Source of the DNA: Clostridiales bacterium
GTDB taxonomy: Bacteria > Bacillota > Clostridia > Saccharofermentanales > Saccharofermentanaceae
DNA length: 64,000 nucleotides
Direction of reading: 5' to 3'
Assembly: GCA_017617525.1 (NCBI GenBank)
Contig: JAFZWA010000053.1
Coordinates: 1-64,000 of the forward strand
Made by a program: the position numbers and the translations under genes. Of this stretch, positions 54,789 to 63,641 are shown in pieces. The notes under the pieces were generated by a model, which was not told the origin of the DNA, ran no database searches, and was given only the letters and a program-made list of their open reading frames with translations. Every line of letters starts with the position of its first letter. The stretch's first letter is position 1.

Positions 54789-57700
54789 ATGGCAATCGAA
54801 CTTACAAAAAAGACCATGGACGGTAACGAAGCTGCCGCATATACCTCATATGCATTTACTGAAAACGCAGCGATTTACCCGATCACACCGTCCTCGCCTA
54901 TGGCTGACCACACCGACCAATGGGCACAGCAGGGCAGAAAGAATATCTTCGGACAGACGGTTAATATCGTCGAGATGGAGTCTGAGGGAGGTGCTTCAGG
55001 TGCTGTTCACGGCTCACTCGCAACAGGTGCTCTGACAACAACTTATACCGCATCCCAGGGTCTTCTCCTGATGATCCCGAACATGTACAAGATCGCCGGT
55101 GAGCTTCTCCCGTGCGTATTCCACGTTTCCGCCAGAGCTCTCGCAGCTCACGCGCTGAACATTTTTGGTGACCACGCAGACGTTTATGCTTGCCGTCAGA
55201 CCGGTTTTGCAATGCTCTGCTCCAACTCCGTACAGGAAGTTGCAGACCTCGCTGCAGTAGCTCACCTCGCTACGATCAAGACAAGAGTTCCGTTCATTCA
55301 CTTCTTCGATGGTTTCCGTACATCTCACGAGATCCAGAAGATCGAAGTTATCGACTACGATACACTCGGCTCCCTCGTTGATTATGATGCAATCAAGGAA
55401 TTCCGTAAGAGATCCCTCTCTCCGAACCACCCGACACTTCGTGGTACAGCTCAGAACCCGGATATCTACTTCCAGGGCAGAGAGGCTTCCAACCCGTTCT
55501 ATCTTGCAGTTCCGGATCAGGTTCAGGCTTACATGGATAAGATCAATGAGATCCGTGGCACAAACTACAAGCTCTTCAACTACTATGGTGCTGAGGACGC
55601 TGACCGCGTAATCATCGCTATGGGTTCTGTCTGTGAGACAGCTGAAGAAGTTATCGACTTCCTCAACGCTCACGGTGAGAAGGTTGGTCTTGTAAAGGTT
55701 CACCTCTATCGTCCGTTCTCTGCTGAGAAGCTCCTCGAGGCTATCCCGGCATCCGTTAAGGCAATCGCAGTTCTCGACAGAACTAAGGAGCCTGGCTCCT
55801 ACGCTGAGCCGCTCTTCCTCGACGTTGCTGCTGCTTACGTTGGTAAGAACGCTCCGAAGCTCATCGGCGGCCGTTACGGTATGGGTTCTAAGGACACAAC
55901 ACCTGAGACGATCCTCGCAGTTTATAAGGAACTCAAGAAGGATCAGCCGAAGGAAAGATTCACCATCGGTATCGATGATGACGTTACATTCCTCTCTCTC
56001 GATTGCTCCGAGTCTATCGAAGTTGCAGGCGAGGGTACAGTACAGGCTAGATTCTGGGGTCTCGGTGCTGACGGTACTGTTGGTGCTAACAAGAACTCCA
56101 TCAAGATCATCGGTGACCACACAGACAAGTACGCTCAGGCTTACTTCTCTTACGACTCCAAGAAGTCCGGTGGTATCACGATCTCTGACCTGAGATTCGG
56201 TGACACTCCGATCCGTTCTACATACCTCATCAACAAGGCTGACTTCGTAGCTTGCCACAACCAGTCTTATGTTTATGAGTACGATATGCTCTCTTCCCTG
56301 AAGCCGGGCGGCACGTTCCTCCTCAATACTCAGTGGACAAGAGAAGAGCTCGAGGAGAGACTCCCGGGTTCCATGAAGAGATATATCGCTAACAACAACA
56401 TCAAGTTCTTTACTCTGGACGCTGTTGCTAAGGCTAAGGAAATCGGCCTCGGCGGAAGAATCAACACGATCTGCCAGTCCGCATTCTTCAAGCTTTCCGG
56501 TATTCTCCCGGTTGAGCAGGCTGTTGACTACATGAAGAAGGCAGCTCTCAAGTCCTACGGTAAGAAGGGTGACGATATCGTTCAGATGAACTACAAGGCG
56601 ATCGACGCAGGTGTTGACGCAGTTGTAGCAGTTGACATTCCGGATTCCTGGAAGACAGCTGAGGACAAGCCGGTTGAGAAGAAGGCTGTTCCTGAGTTCA
56701 TCGAGAAGGTCGTTAACGTAATGAACAGACAGGAAGGTAACAAGCTCCCTGTATCCACATTCAAGGGTATGGAAGACGGTACTTTCCCGCAGGGTACAGC
56801 TGCTTACGAGAAGCGCGGTACTGCTGTTGATATTCCGGTTTGGGACGCTTCCAAGTGTATCCAGTGTAACCAGTGCTCCATCGTTTGCCCGCACGCTGCA
56901 ATCCGTCCGTTCCTCCTCACAGAGGAAGAGGCTGCTAACGCTCCGTTCGAGACAAAGGACGGCATGAAGGGTTACGAGCAGTACAAGTTCCGCATTCAGG
57001 TTTCCGCTATGGACTGCCTCTCCTGCGGTATCTGCGTAGAGTCCTGTATCGCTAAGGAAAAGGCTATCACGATGGTTCCGCTCAAGGATAACCTCAAGGA
57101 AGCAGAGAACTGGGATTACTGTGTTGCTCTGTCTCATAAGGAAAATCCGATGAACAAGGCCAGCATCAAGGGTTCTCAGTTCGAGCAGCCGCTCCTTGAG
57201 TTCTCCGGCGCATGCGCAGGCTGCGGTGAGACACCTTACGTTAAGCTCCTTACACAGCTCTTCGGTGACAGAATGCAGATCTCCAATGCTACAGGTTGCT
57301 CCTCTATCTGGGGTGGTTCTGCACCGTCTATGCCGTACACAACAAACTACAGAGGCTTCGGTCCTGCTTGGGGTAACTCCCTCTTCGAAGACAACGCTGA
57401 GCACGGTCTCGGTATGTTCCTCGGTTACAAGCAGCTCAGATCCAGAGCTAAGTCCCTCGTTGAGGAGACAGTAGCTGCTACAGCTTCTGAAGACCTCAAG
57501 GCAGCAGCTGCTGCTTGGATCGACGGATTCAACTCCGGCGACAAGGCTCGTGAGAACGCTGAGAAGCTCGCTGAAGCTCTTAAGGCTGAAGGTTCCGACT
57601 CCGCTAAGAAGGCTCTCGAGTATGAAGACTTCTTCATGAAGAGATCCCAGTGGATCATCGGTGGTGACGGATGGGCTTACGATATCGGATACGGCGGACT

Positions 57701-58295
57701 TGACCACGTACTCGCTTCCGGTGAGGATGTCAACGTTCTCGTTCTCGATACAGAGGTTTACTCCAACACAGGTGGACAGGCTTCCAAGTCTACACCTCAC
57801 TCCGCTGTTGCTCAGTTCGCTGCCGGCGGTAAGGCAATCAAGAAGAAGGACCTCGGCATGATGGCTATGAGCTATGGTTATGTATACGTTGCTCAGGTAT
57901 CCATGGGTGCTGATAAGAACCAGCTGATCAAGGCTTTCACAGAGGCTGAGGCTTACCATGGTCCGTCCATCGTAATCTGCTACGCTCCGTGTATCAACCA
58001 CGGTATCAAGGGTGGCCTTAAGGTTGCTCAGATCAAAGAGAAGCAGGCTGTTGACTGCGGTTACTGGCACCTGTTCAGATTCAACCCGACTCTCACAGCA
58101 GAAGGCAAGAATGCATTCACTCTCGACTCCAAGGAGCCGACAGGCGATTTCATCTCCTTCCTCAAGAGCGAAGTTCGTTACAACTCCCTCTACAAGAAGT
58201 ATCCGGAAGACGTCGTTGACGGTATGTTCGAAAAGACACACCAGGATGCGATCGAGCGTTACGGTACTTATGTAAAGAAGGCTAACGAGGCTTAA
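54789..58295 (+). CDS. nifJ: pyruvate:ferredoxin (flavodoxin) oxidoreductase
   Basis: A 1168-aa single-chain PFOR of full length, oxidising pyruvate to acetyl-CoA and CO2 while reducing ferredoxin, the central step of clostridial fermentation. The N-terminal domain begins TMDGNEAAAYTSYAFTENAA and has YPITPSSPMADHTDQWA. Two [4Fe-4S] sites are in CIQCNQCSIVCPHAAIRP and CLSCGICVESC (about 690-760), the proximal cluster site includes CAGCGETPYVK, and the thiamine-diphosphate motif is GDGWAYDIGYGGLDHVL then TEVYSNTGGQASKSTP. Very strong codon bias indicates high expression. It has its own promoter and terminator. Confidence 0.98.
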   Translation: MAIELTKKTMDGNEAAAYTSYAFTENAAIYPITPSSPMADHTDQWAQQGRKNIFGQTVNIVEMESEGGASGAVHGSLATGALTTTYTASQGLLLMIPNMYKIAGELLPCVFHVSARALAAHALNIFGDHADVYACRQTGFAMLCSNSVQEVADLAAVAHLATIKTRVPFIHFFDGFRTSHEIQKIEVIDYDTLGSLVDYDAIKEFRKRSLSPNHPTLRGTAQNPDIYFQGREASNPFYLAVPDQVQAYMDKINEIRGTNYKLFNYYGAEDADRVIIAMGSVCETAEEVIDFLNAHGEKVGLVKVHLYRPFSAEKLLEAIPASVKAIAVLDRTKEPGSYAEPLFLDVAAAYVGKNAPKLIGGRYGMGSKDTTPETILAVYKELKKDQPKERFTIGIDDDVTFLSLDCSESIEVAGEGTVQARFWGLGADGTVGANKNSIKIIGDHTDKYAQAYFSYDSKKSGGITISDLRFGDTPIRSTYLINKADFVACHNQSYVYEYDMLSSLKPGGTFLLNTQWTREELEERLPGSMKRYIANNNIKFFTLDAVAKAKEIGLGGRINTICQSAFFKLSGILPVEQAVDYMKKAALKSYGKKGDDIVQMNYKAIDAGVDAVVAVDIPDSWKTAEDKPVEKKAVPEFIEKVVNVMNRQEGNKLPVSTFKGMEDGTFPQGTAAYEKRGTAVDIPVWDASKCIQCNQCSIVCPHAAIRPFLLTEEEAANAPFETKDGMKGYEQYKFRIQVSAMDCLSCGICVESCIAKEKAITMVPLKDNLKEAENWDYCVALSHKENPMNKASIKGSQFEQPLLEFSGACAGCGETPYVKLLTQLFGDRMQISNATGCSSIWGGSAPSMPYTTNYRGFGPAWGNSLFEDNAEHGLGMFLGYKQLRSRAKSLVEETVAATASEDLKAAAAAWIDGFNSGDKARENAEKLAEALKAEGSDSAKKALEYEDFFMKRSQWIIGGDGWAYDIGYGGLDHVLASGEDVNVLVLDTEVYSNTGGQASKSTPHSAVAQFAAGGKAIKKKDLGMMAMSYGYVYVAQVSMGADKNQLIKAFTEAEAYHGPSIVICYAPCINHGIKGGLKVAQIKEKQAVDCGYWHLFRFNPTLTAEGKNAFTLDSKEPTGDFISFLKSEVRYNSLYKKYPEDVVDGMFEKTHQDAIERYGTYVKKANEA

Positions 58296-58321
58296 TCGAA
58301 GGCTGAATTACAGGCTTAATC

Positions 58322-58356
58322 AAAGGAGCGATTCCCTCACGGGAACCGCTCCTTTT
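58322..58356 (+). terminator. terminator after nifJ
   Basis: AAAGGAGCG-TTCCC pairs with GGGAA-CGCTCCTTT around TCAC, with one A-C mismatch, and ends in TTTT. Confidence 0.9.
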
Positions 58357-58382
58357 CTATTCTTTCGAATGCCAAAAGGTGC

Positions 58383-58388
58383 TATAAT
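58383..58388 (+). promoter_or_regulatory. -10 element before the dnaD-dnaI operon
   Basis: TATAAT at 58383-58388, 32 bp before the start codon; the -35 position reads TTCTTT, weak. It lies directly after the nifJ terminator. Confidence 0.45.
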
Positions 58389-58419
58389 GGAAGCACTTAT
58401 TTTTCTTTGGAGGTCAGCC

Positions 58420-59712
58420 ATGACAGCAGAAGATCGCGACAAGCTTTTGCTTTCGGACACACAGGTGCCGGATCTTTTTATCACGCAGTATATGTCATCT
58501 CTGACCGGTTCTTCGATCCAGATCTACCTGTTTATGCTCATGAACCGTTCTTCTTCGCAGGGCAAGATGAATGTCGAGAAGATCTCGAAAAAGCTGGGCA
58601 TGGCGCAGTCTGAAGTCGAAGAGCAGCTTTTCTATCTGACGTCGGCAGGTCTTCTGGAAAAAGCAGAAGACGGATCCCTTTTCCTGACCGACATCAAGGC
58701 AAGAGAAGTTGACCGTTATATCGAATCCAGAAAAGACGAGGGCCTCGAGATGCCTCCGCAGCATCGCGAAAAGGGCCTGGAGACCGTTTCCAGAAGTATC
58801 AGCGACACATTCTTCATGGGCCGCATGAGCTATTCCTGGCAGCGTTTTATCGACGATTGCGCCTCCGTATATAAGATGGACCCGGATGTCATCTATTCGC
58901 TGTTTAACGAGCTTCAGGAGCGCGGTAAGCTCATGAGCAAGAACTCCCGCCCGGCAGAAGAACTGCGCGCAGTATGGAGCAAGCGCGGCGTGCACACGTC
59001 TTCCGAGCTTGAAAAGGTATTAAGCGACGACCGTAAGGTCAAAGAGTGCATGAACGCGATGGGTAAGAAGAAGCGAAAAGCACTCGACGGCGTCGATATC
59101 GAGTATATCAGCACTTGGATCCTGACCTACAAGATGGAGCCGGATGTGCCGTCTTTCCTGTACTCCTATCTCCGTAAAGAAAAGAACAAAGAGAACGTGA
59201 CATTCCCGCAGATGGACGAGATCCTGCAGGAGTGGTTTTCCCATAACATCCATGATGTAAATGCCGCAAGAGACTACGAGATGAAGAAACTCGCGGCCGA
59301 CAGAACGTCTTCCATGACGGCATTCTGCGGTGAGCTTTTCAGAAAGAAACTGGACGGCATGGACCTCGCGATCATCGACAAGTGGGCCAATACCGACTGC
59401 TGGGAGGAGCCGATCGTCCGCTACGCGTACGAAGTCCTTCACAAGTTCATGAGCACGATCACTCTTTCACAGGTCGATGAGAGATTGCAGCTCTGGAAAG
59501 AAAACGGCGTGGCTTCGGTTACGAAGGCCAAGCAGTTCGAAGCCGAGCTCAAGAGGAAGAACAAAGAAGCCTATCAGGAACGAAAGACCGTTTCTACCTC
59601 GGGATACGGAAACGACGTTGCCTATATGGAGAACGAATACACGAAGGATCATCTGGACAAGAAGGAACAGGATTCCATGAGTCTTCTGGATGAGCTTCTG
59701 AAGGACAATTAA
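58420..59712 (+). CDS. DnaD/DnaB-family replication initiation protein
   Basis: A 430-aa protein with an N-terminal winged-helix region (QVPDLFITQYMSSLTGSSIQ, then KISKKLGMAQSEVEEQLFYL) and two DnaD-type domains (DDB2), ending around FELEVVxxYAY-like positions: DVIYSLFNELQERGKLMSKN in the first (about 160-230) and PIVRYAYEVLHKFMSTITLS in the second (about 330-380). Such proteins remodel DNA and help load the replicative helicase in Firmicutes. It directly precedes a DnaI/DnaC-like loader, as expected. GGAGG lies before the ATG at 58420. Confidence 0.88.
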   Translation: MTAEDRDKLLLSDTQVPDLFITQYMSSLTGSSIQIYLFMLMNRSSSQGKMNVEKISKKLGMAQSEVEEQLFYLTSAGLLEKAEDGSLFLTDIKAREVDRYIESRKDEGLEMPPQHREKGLETVSRSISDTFFMGRMSYSWQRFIDDCASVYKMDPDVIYSLFNELQERGKLMSKNSRPAEELRAVWSKRGVHTSSELEKVLSDDRKVKECMNAMGKKKRKALDGVDIEYISTWILTYKMEPDVPSFLYSYLRKEKNKENVTFPQMDEILQEWFSHNIHDVNAARDYEMKKLAADRTSSMTAFCGELFRKKLDGMDLAIIDKWANTDCWEEPIVRYAYEVLHKFMSTITLSQVDERLQLWKENGVASVTKAKQFEAELKRKNKEAYQERKTVSTSGYGNDVAYMENEYTKDHLDKKEQDSMSLLDELLKDN

Positions 59713-59723
59713 GGAGAACGCCT

Positions 59724-60674
59724 ATGGACAGTGTATATGAGGATGTAAGAAGCATCCTGGAAAACCGCAGGATCCGAAGCGAGATCCTTTTACAGCAGCA
59801 GAATGAGCAGATCCGTATCCTGCACCCGGAGCTTGCCGAGGTCGAGAAGAAGATCGCGGATGTTTCCGAAGAGATATTGAAGAATTCCCTCGAGGGACAA
59901 AGCAGCGAAGATCTGCAGAAAGAACTCGTAAGGCTCAAGATGGATCGTGAGAAGGTGCTTTTCGAGCATGGGCTTTCGAGCGATAAGATCAAGATCCGGC
60001 CGTACTGCGAGAAGTGCGGAGACACGGGATATATCGAAGAGGACGGAAAAGAACCGGTCCTCTGCGACTGCATCCGAAAGCTTCTGGCGCCTGTCATGAC
60101 GGCGAGATCCGGCGTGGAGAAATACCCGGAGTATTCTTTTGAAAAGGACTCGGATCAGTTCTTTTCGGAGAATCCGAGAATGCAGGAAACATATAAAAAA
60201 CTCCGTCTTCTGACGGAAAAGGAAAAGGTTCCGAACGCGGTCTTCTACGGCCGTTCCGGTCAGGGTAAGACATTCACCGCGGTCGCGATCGCGAGACAAT
60301 ATGCCAAGCAGGGCAGATCTTCCTTCGTGATCCGTCTGGCGGAAGCGCAGGAACTGATGATGGAACATAGAAAACTGATCCAGTCTTTCTACACGCCGGC
60401 TCAAAAAGAGCGCGATGTGGAAAAGAGAGTCGAATATCTGACGGAAGCGGATCTTCTGGTCCTGGACGATCTGGGCGTTGAGCCGAGAACGGCGAACACA
60501 GAGGCTGATCTTCTGAATATCCTGGACACTCGAATCCTTGCCGGAAAGACGACGATCATCACGACGAATTTCGACATGGAGTCCCTGAAAGAACGCTACG
60601 GCGGAAGATTCTTCGATCGTATCGACAGGAATTTCGTGCGCTTTAATTTCTCATCGGAGGGTTCACGCGCATGA
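59724..60674 (+). CDS. DnaC/DnaI-type helicase-loader ATPase
   Basis: A 316-aa AAA+ protein. A coiled N-terminus is followed by a Cys cluster (YCEKCGDTGYI and LCDCIRK, about 94-118) that may bind zinc as in DnaI, then Walker A YGRSGQGKTF (about 171-180), Walker B LLVLDDLGVEP and sensor-1 TTIITTNFDM, with an Arg-finger region ending FDRIDRNFVRFNF. It loads the replicative helicase with the protein encoded just upstream. It overlaps acpS by 4 bp. Confidence 0.93.
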   Translation: MDSVYEDVRSILENRRIRSEILLQQQNEQIRILHPELAEVEKKIADVSEEILKNSLEGQSSEDLQKELVRLKMDREKVLFEHGLSSDKIKIRPYCEKCGDTGYIEEDGKEPVLCDCIRKLLAPVMTARSGVEKYPEYSFEKDSDQFFSENPRMQETYKKLRLLTEKEKVPNAVFYGRSGQGKTFTAVAIARQYAKQGRSSFVIRLAEAQELMMEHRKLIQSFYTPAQKERDVEKRVEYLTEADLLVLDDLGVEPRTANTEADLLNILDTRILAGKTTIITTNFDMESLKERYGGRFFDRIDRNFVRFNFSSEGSRA

Positions 60675-61069
60675 TCACAAACGGCGTGGACATCGTTTCG
60701 ATCGATCGTATCGAAAAAGCACTCGGAAGATCCGGGGATGCTTTCTTTTCGCGCGTCTGCTCAGAGGAGGAGATCGCGATCGCCCCGAAGCTTACTACCC
60801 GACGCATCGAGTTTCTGGCCGGCCGTTTTGCCGCCAAAGAAGCCGTTTCAAAAGCACTGGGCACGGGCATCGGCGGTAAGGGCGTTTCCATGACGGACAT
60901 CAAGATCTTAAAGAAGGAAAACGGCGCCCCGCGTGCCGAGCTTTCCGGCTCTGCGCTGGAAGTGTTTGAAAATGAGGGCGGAAAGAATATCAGCCTTTCG
61001 ATCTCGCACGATAACGGCGCGGCGATCGCTTTCTGCTGTATCGAATGGAAGGATGAGGGACAGGCATGA
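60671..61069 (+). CDS. acpS: holo-[acyl-carrier-protein] synthase
   Basis: A 132-aa 4'-phosphopantetheinyl transferase that activates acyl carrier protein for fatty-acid synthesis. NGVDIVSIDRIEKAL with the metal Asp, FLAGRFAAKEAVSKALGTGI with metal Glu and Lys, and LSISHDNGAAIAF are the standard motifs. Overlaps of 4 bp at both ends tie it to its neighbours. It carries two AAAAGCAC motifs, at 60715 and 60850. Confidence 0.96.
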   Translation: MITNGVDIVSIDRIEKALGRSGDAFFSRVCSEEEIAIAPKLTTRRIEFLAGRFAAKEAVSKALGTGIGGKGVSMTDIKILKKENGAPRAELSGSALEVFENEGGKNISLSISHDNGAAIAFCCIEWKDEGQA

Positions 61070-62262
61070 AAAGGGATTCGCGCTTTTTCAAACAACTGAA
61101 ACTGAAGCTGTCCTCGACCTTCAAAAAGAAGAACAGAGACGACGGCGTATCCCGCTCGGGTCCTTTTCTCGAATTGGACGGCGACTACGGAAAGGCAGAG
61201 GATCTGGCGAATGTATGGTCTCTTGATAAGACCGATTCATCCGTAGCCGACAGCCAGAGAAAACGTTGGCCGAGACTGGTTCTCGCGGGTATGGCTTTCG
61301 TAGCCATCATGCTCTTTGTATTTCTCGTGCTTCCGAAAGTGCTCCCGGGATTTTTCAAGAATACGGATATCGCACTGTTCGTTGAGAAAGATCCTGAACT
61401 GATCTACGACGATACGTACCGCGTGGTCAAGGTAAGCGCCTGCAGCGTCATGTCCGAGGACGACGTCACGAGCCAGAGGATCACGCAGCTTCTGATGAAT
61501 GAGCCCGTCCATTTCCTGAATGACGACTGTGAGAACGGCTATGTCCTGATCCGTACGATGGATAACATCGTCGGATACGTGAAGGGCGATGAGCTGAATA
61601 CGGACATGTCATCGTGCGAGCCGGACCTGCATCTCTTTAAGATCGTTGTCGCCGATATCTCCAAGCGAGTTATGTCGCACGCAAGCAACGGTACCCTTAT
61701 TGCCGAAGTCGCCATGAACACGGTGCTTTACGCCGACGTTAAGCGTGACGGCGTTTATCAGGTACAGCTTCCGAACGGCGAGAGCGGATGGATCAGCAGC
61801 AGTGGTGTTATCGAACTCGGCATCAACGACGAAACGGCCGAGGTAGGCGTGCGTTATTTCGTCAGCTCTGTCCTGACCATGATCAACGCGACATATCTTG
61901 ACGGCGGCGTCACGAACCGCGGCATATCGATCCAGGGACTGGCCTATGTGGCAGCCGGCGTAAACGGTGTCCCGATCCCGAGAGAACTGAAGGACCAGGT
62001 CAACTGCGGAACCGAAGTAAAACTTGAGTATGACGAGGTAACGGGAGACCTTCTGATCGACAGTATCATCCCGGGAGATATCGTATTCCTCGCGGATCCC
62101 TACAGGCCCAACAGCAGGGAGCCTTATGAAGCCGCGATCTGTACGCATTCGGGTATTCTTCTGATGCGCGCTTCGACGGGAACATCGATCAAACTATGCA
62201 AATTCGATGCGAACTCCGAACTGGTCGGAAGGATCATCACGGTTCGTCGTGTGTTCTCGTAA
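61066..62262 (+). CDS. membrane-anchored SH3 / NlpC-P60-like protein lacking the catalytic Cys
   Basis: A 398-aa protein. A cytoplasmic basic N-terminus (1-69), one membrane helix (70-90), two SH3-like beta regions (about 115-175 and 190-250), and a C-terminal region that follows the NlpC/P60 pattern: VLTMINATYLDGG, then GISIQGL (286-292) where active enzymes have G-x-D-C-S-G-L, PIPRELKDQ, IPGDIVFL and THSGILL with H361. The nucleophile Cys is I289 and the preceding Asp is S288, so peptidase activity is unlikely. I infer a wall-binding pseudoenzyme; a related family such as a dipeptidyl-peptidase VI-like scaffold is possible. Its end overlaps the converging RT gene by 26 bp. Confidence 0.72.
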   Translation: MKRDSRFFKQLKLKLSSTFKKKNRDDGVSRSGPFLELDGDYGKAEDLANVWSLDKTDSSVADSQRKRWPRLVLAGMAFVAIMLFVFLVLPKVLPGFFKNTDIALFVEKDPELIYDDTYRVVKVSACSVMSEDDVTSQRITQLLMNEPVHFLNDDCENGYVLIRTMDNIVGYVKGDELNTDMSSCEPDLHLFKIVVADISKRVMSHASNGTLIAEVAMNTVLYADVKRDGVYQVQLPNGESGWISSSGVIELGINDETAEVGVRYFVSSVLTMINATYLDGGVTNRGISIQGLAYVAAGVNGVPIPRELKDQVNCGTEVKLEYDEVTGDLLIDSIIPGDIVFLADPYRPNSREPYEAAICTHSGILLMRASTGTSIKLCKFDANSELVGRIITVRRVFS

Positions 62263-63451
62263 CGTAGTACTCGTGCACGAGACTTTTAAAGCCCATGGCC
62301 TTGATGTCATCGTAGGTCACGCGGTAATTCCCCTTATAGTGACGCCCGGAGTAGAGGTATCTGACGTATTCCAGTAGATACGCGTCTATTTCCTTTAGGC
62401 TTCTATCGGTCGTGATCACAGGGAAAAACCACCGGCACCACGTGAAAAGATCCTCATTCTGTTCGTTATAAAGCTTCTTGTTGAAGGTGCGGATCAGGGC
62501 TTTCGCCGCGCGCTCATAGGACGCGTCGGTCTTTGTCTTCCACCGCAAAAGTGCCCGTGCCTTTCTTCTTATCTTTCCCTTCAGCTTATCCATTGTGACG
62601 CGGGAGATATCGACCTGCCCGTCCTTATATGAGAATCCCAGGAACTCCCAAGGGTCTCCGGGGCAGGAGATCGAGACCTTCTTCGGATTAATGCAGAGTC
62701 CCTTTTCCTCGATATGAGAATAGAAGTCGGAGATTCGGGCATCCAGTTCTTCTTTGGTCTTCGCGAAGATCAGGATATCGTCGGAATATCTGAAATACGA
62801 AGCCCCGATCGATTCGAAATATCTGTCCATCGAAAGAAGATAGACGTTCGCGAAAAACGGAGAGATCGGGATCCCCGCCATCGCGCCACGCTGTTCCGTG
62901 GAGATGCTGCCGTCGGGAAGAGTGCTTTTCCCGGCGAAAAGAAGACCGCGCAAAAAGGAAAGAAGATCCGGATCGTCGGTGATGACTTCGGAAAGAACAT
63001 CGACCAGTTTCTCTTCGGGGATGGAATTAAAGTAGTTACTGATGTCGGCCTTAAAACAGTAGAGGCTGTCTCGGTCCTTTTGCGAAAGGATGTCGAAGAT
63101 CGCGTCCCTTGCGGAGATCGTGCGCCGGAAAGAATAGCAGCGCGATGACAGCGTGTCGTCGTAGCGATAGAGAAGATAACCGAGGCATTTGAGGTAGATG
63201 TTCTCGTCGTCGGAGAAAGTGAAGACGATCCTCTTTTTGGACGTGCCGCTCTTATTGACCTCGCGACGCGCGGGAAGAGAAAGACCGCCGTTTTCGCGGA
63301 TAGAAGACGCGACGGCGGCATAGCGTTTCTCGGAAACAAACGAAGTGAACTGCTCCTTTTCCTTTTTGGACAAGTAGCGGTTACTGAGTTTGTAGGCGAG
63401 AAACTCTTCCCAGGTATTATGTTGTTCCAGAAGATCTAAGATGGAAGTCAT
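62237..63451 (-). CDS. stand-alone reverse transcriptase
   Basis: A 404-aa RT. From this start: KKRIVFTFSDDENIYLK and CYSFRRTISARDAI (RT1-2, about 72-118), CFKADISNYFNSI with catalytic Asp 136 (motif A), AGIPISPFFANVYLLSMD (about 193-209), YFRYSDDILIF with Asp 224-225 (motif C), GLCINPKKVSIS, and WEFLGFSYKDG. The C-terminal 130 residues, including FTWCRWFFPVITTDRSLKEI and GRHYKGNYRVTY, lack a maturase X/HNH region. No retron NAxxH or VTG is visible. The start is uncertain: this ATG has a weak AAGGA 14 bases upstream; an in-frame TTG at 63508 would translate through the inverted repeat. Function unknown; a defence RT of an unassigned group is possible. Confidence 0.85.
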   Translation of the reverse strand: MTSILDLLEQHNTWEEFLAYKLSNRYLSKKEKEQFTSFVSEKRYAAVASSIRENGGLSLPARREVNKSGTSKKRIVFTFSDDENIYLKCLGYLLYRYDDTLSSRCYSFRRTISARDAIFDILSQKDRDSLYCFKADISNYFNSIPEEKLVDVLSEVITDDPDLLSFLRGLLFAGKSTLPDGSISTEQRGAMAGIPISPFFANVYLLSMDRYFESIGASYFRYSDDILIFAKTKEELDARISDFYSHIEEKGLCINPKKVSISCPGDPWEFLGFSYKDGQVDISRVTMDKLKGKIRRKARALLRWKTKTDASYERAAKALIRTFNKKLYNEQNEDLFTWCRWFFPVITTDRSLKEIDAYLLEYVRYLYSGRHYKGNYRVTYDDIKAMGFKSLVHEYYVTRTHDEP

Positions 63452-63641
63452 CCACGAAAGACCGGTCCTTTTGCTAAATAAAAAAGAAGAGAAACAGCTT
63501 TGAAACAAGCATTGCTTGTGTTACCGGGTCTGTACCCGCACCGGCCGCCTGTAAAACCATCAGTTGTCTGATCTGAAAAGGCGCGGGCTAGATCCACCTC
63601 AGGCGCGAATTCGCATTTCTCTTCTTTTTATATATCGACCA
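63452..63641 (-). ncRNA. candidate structured RNA upstream of the reverse transcriptase
   Basis: Non-coding stretch between the RT and the next gene. A perfect 14-nt inverted repeat bounds it: AAAAAGAAGAGAAA (minus strand, 63629-63616) and TTTCTCTTCTTTTT (63494-63481), 121 nt apart. Inside, on the minus strand, are hairpins ATCAG-ACAA-CTGAT (63573-63560), CGGGT-ACAG-ACCCG (63537-63524) and ACAAGC-AAT-GCTTGT (63520-63506). A further CCATCAG/CTGATGG hairpin (63639-63657) covers the stop of the upstream gene and repeats the CTGATGGT stem sequence. This layout, a long closing stem with inner hairpins just before an RT, is like retron msr-msd or DRT-associated RNAs. Transcription is not shown. Confidence 0.45.
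63481..63629. repeat. 14-bp perfect inverted repeat flanking the RT leader
   Basis: Arms 63481-63494 (AAAAAGAAGAGAAA) and 63616-63629 (TTTCTCTTCTTTTT) are exact reverse complements, with 121 bp between. The next base inward on each side does not pair. Purine/pyrimidine-rich arms lower the information content, but a chance 14/14 match at this place is unlikely. Confidence 0.8.

Noticed and set aside
55014-58241. 1075-codon open frame antisense to nifJ
   Set aside because: The sense strand is an unmistakable PFOR; the antisense frame is open because the strong codon bias of nifJ avoids codons that would read as stops on the other strand.
62237-63508. Group II intron with maturase
   Set aside because: No domain V hairpin after the RT (the sequence there is the coding end of the neighbouring gene), and no X/HNH region.
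63481-63629. Terminal inverted repeats of a small transposon (MITE)
   Set aside because: No flanking target-site duplication could be seen, and the arms are low-complexity purine/pyrimidine; position directly before an RT favours an RNA element.
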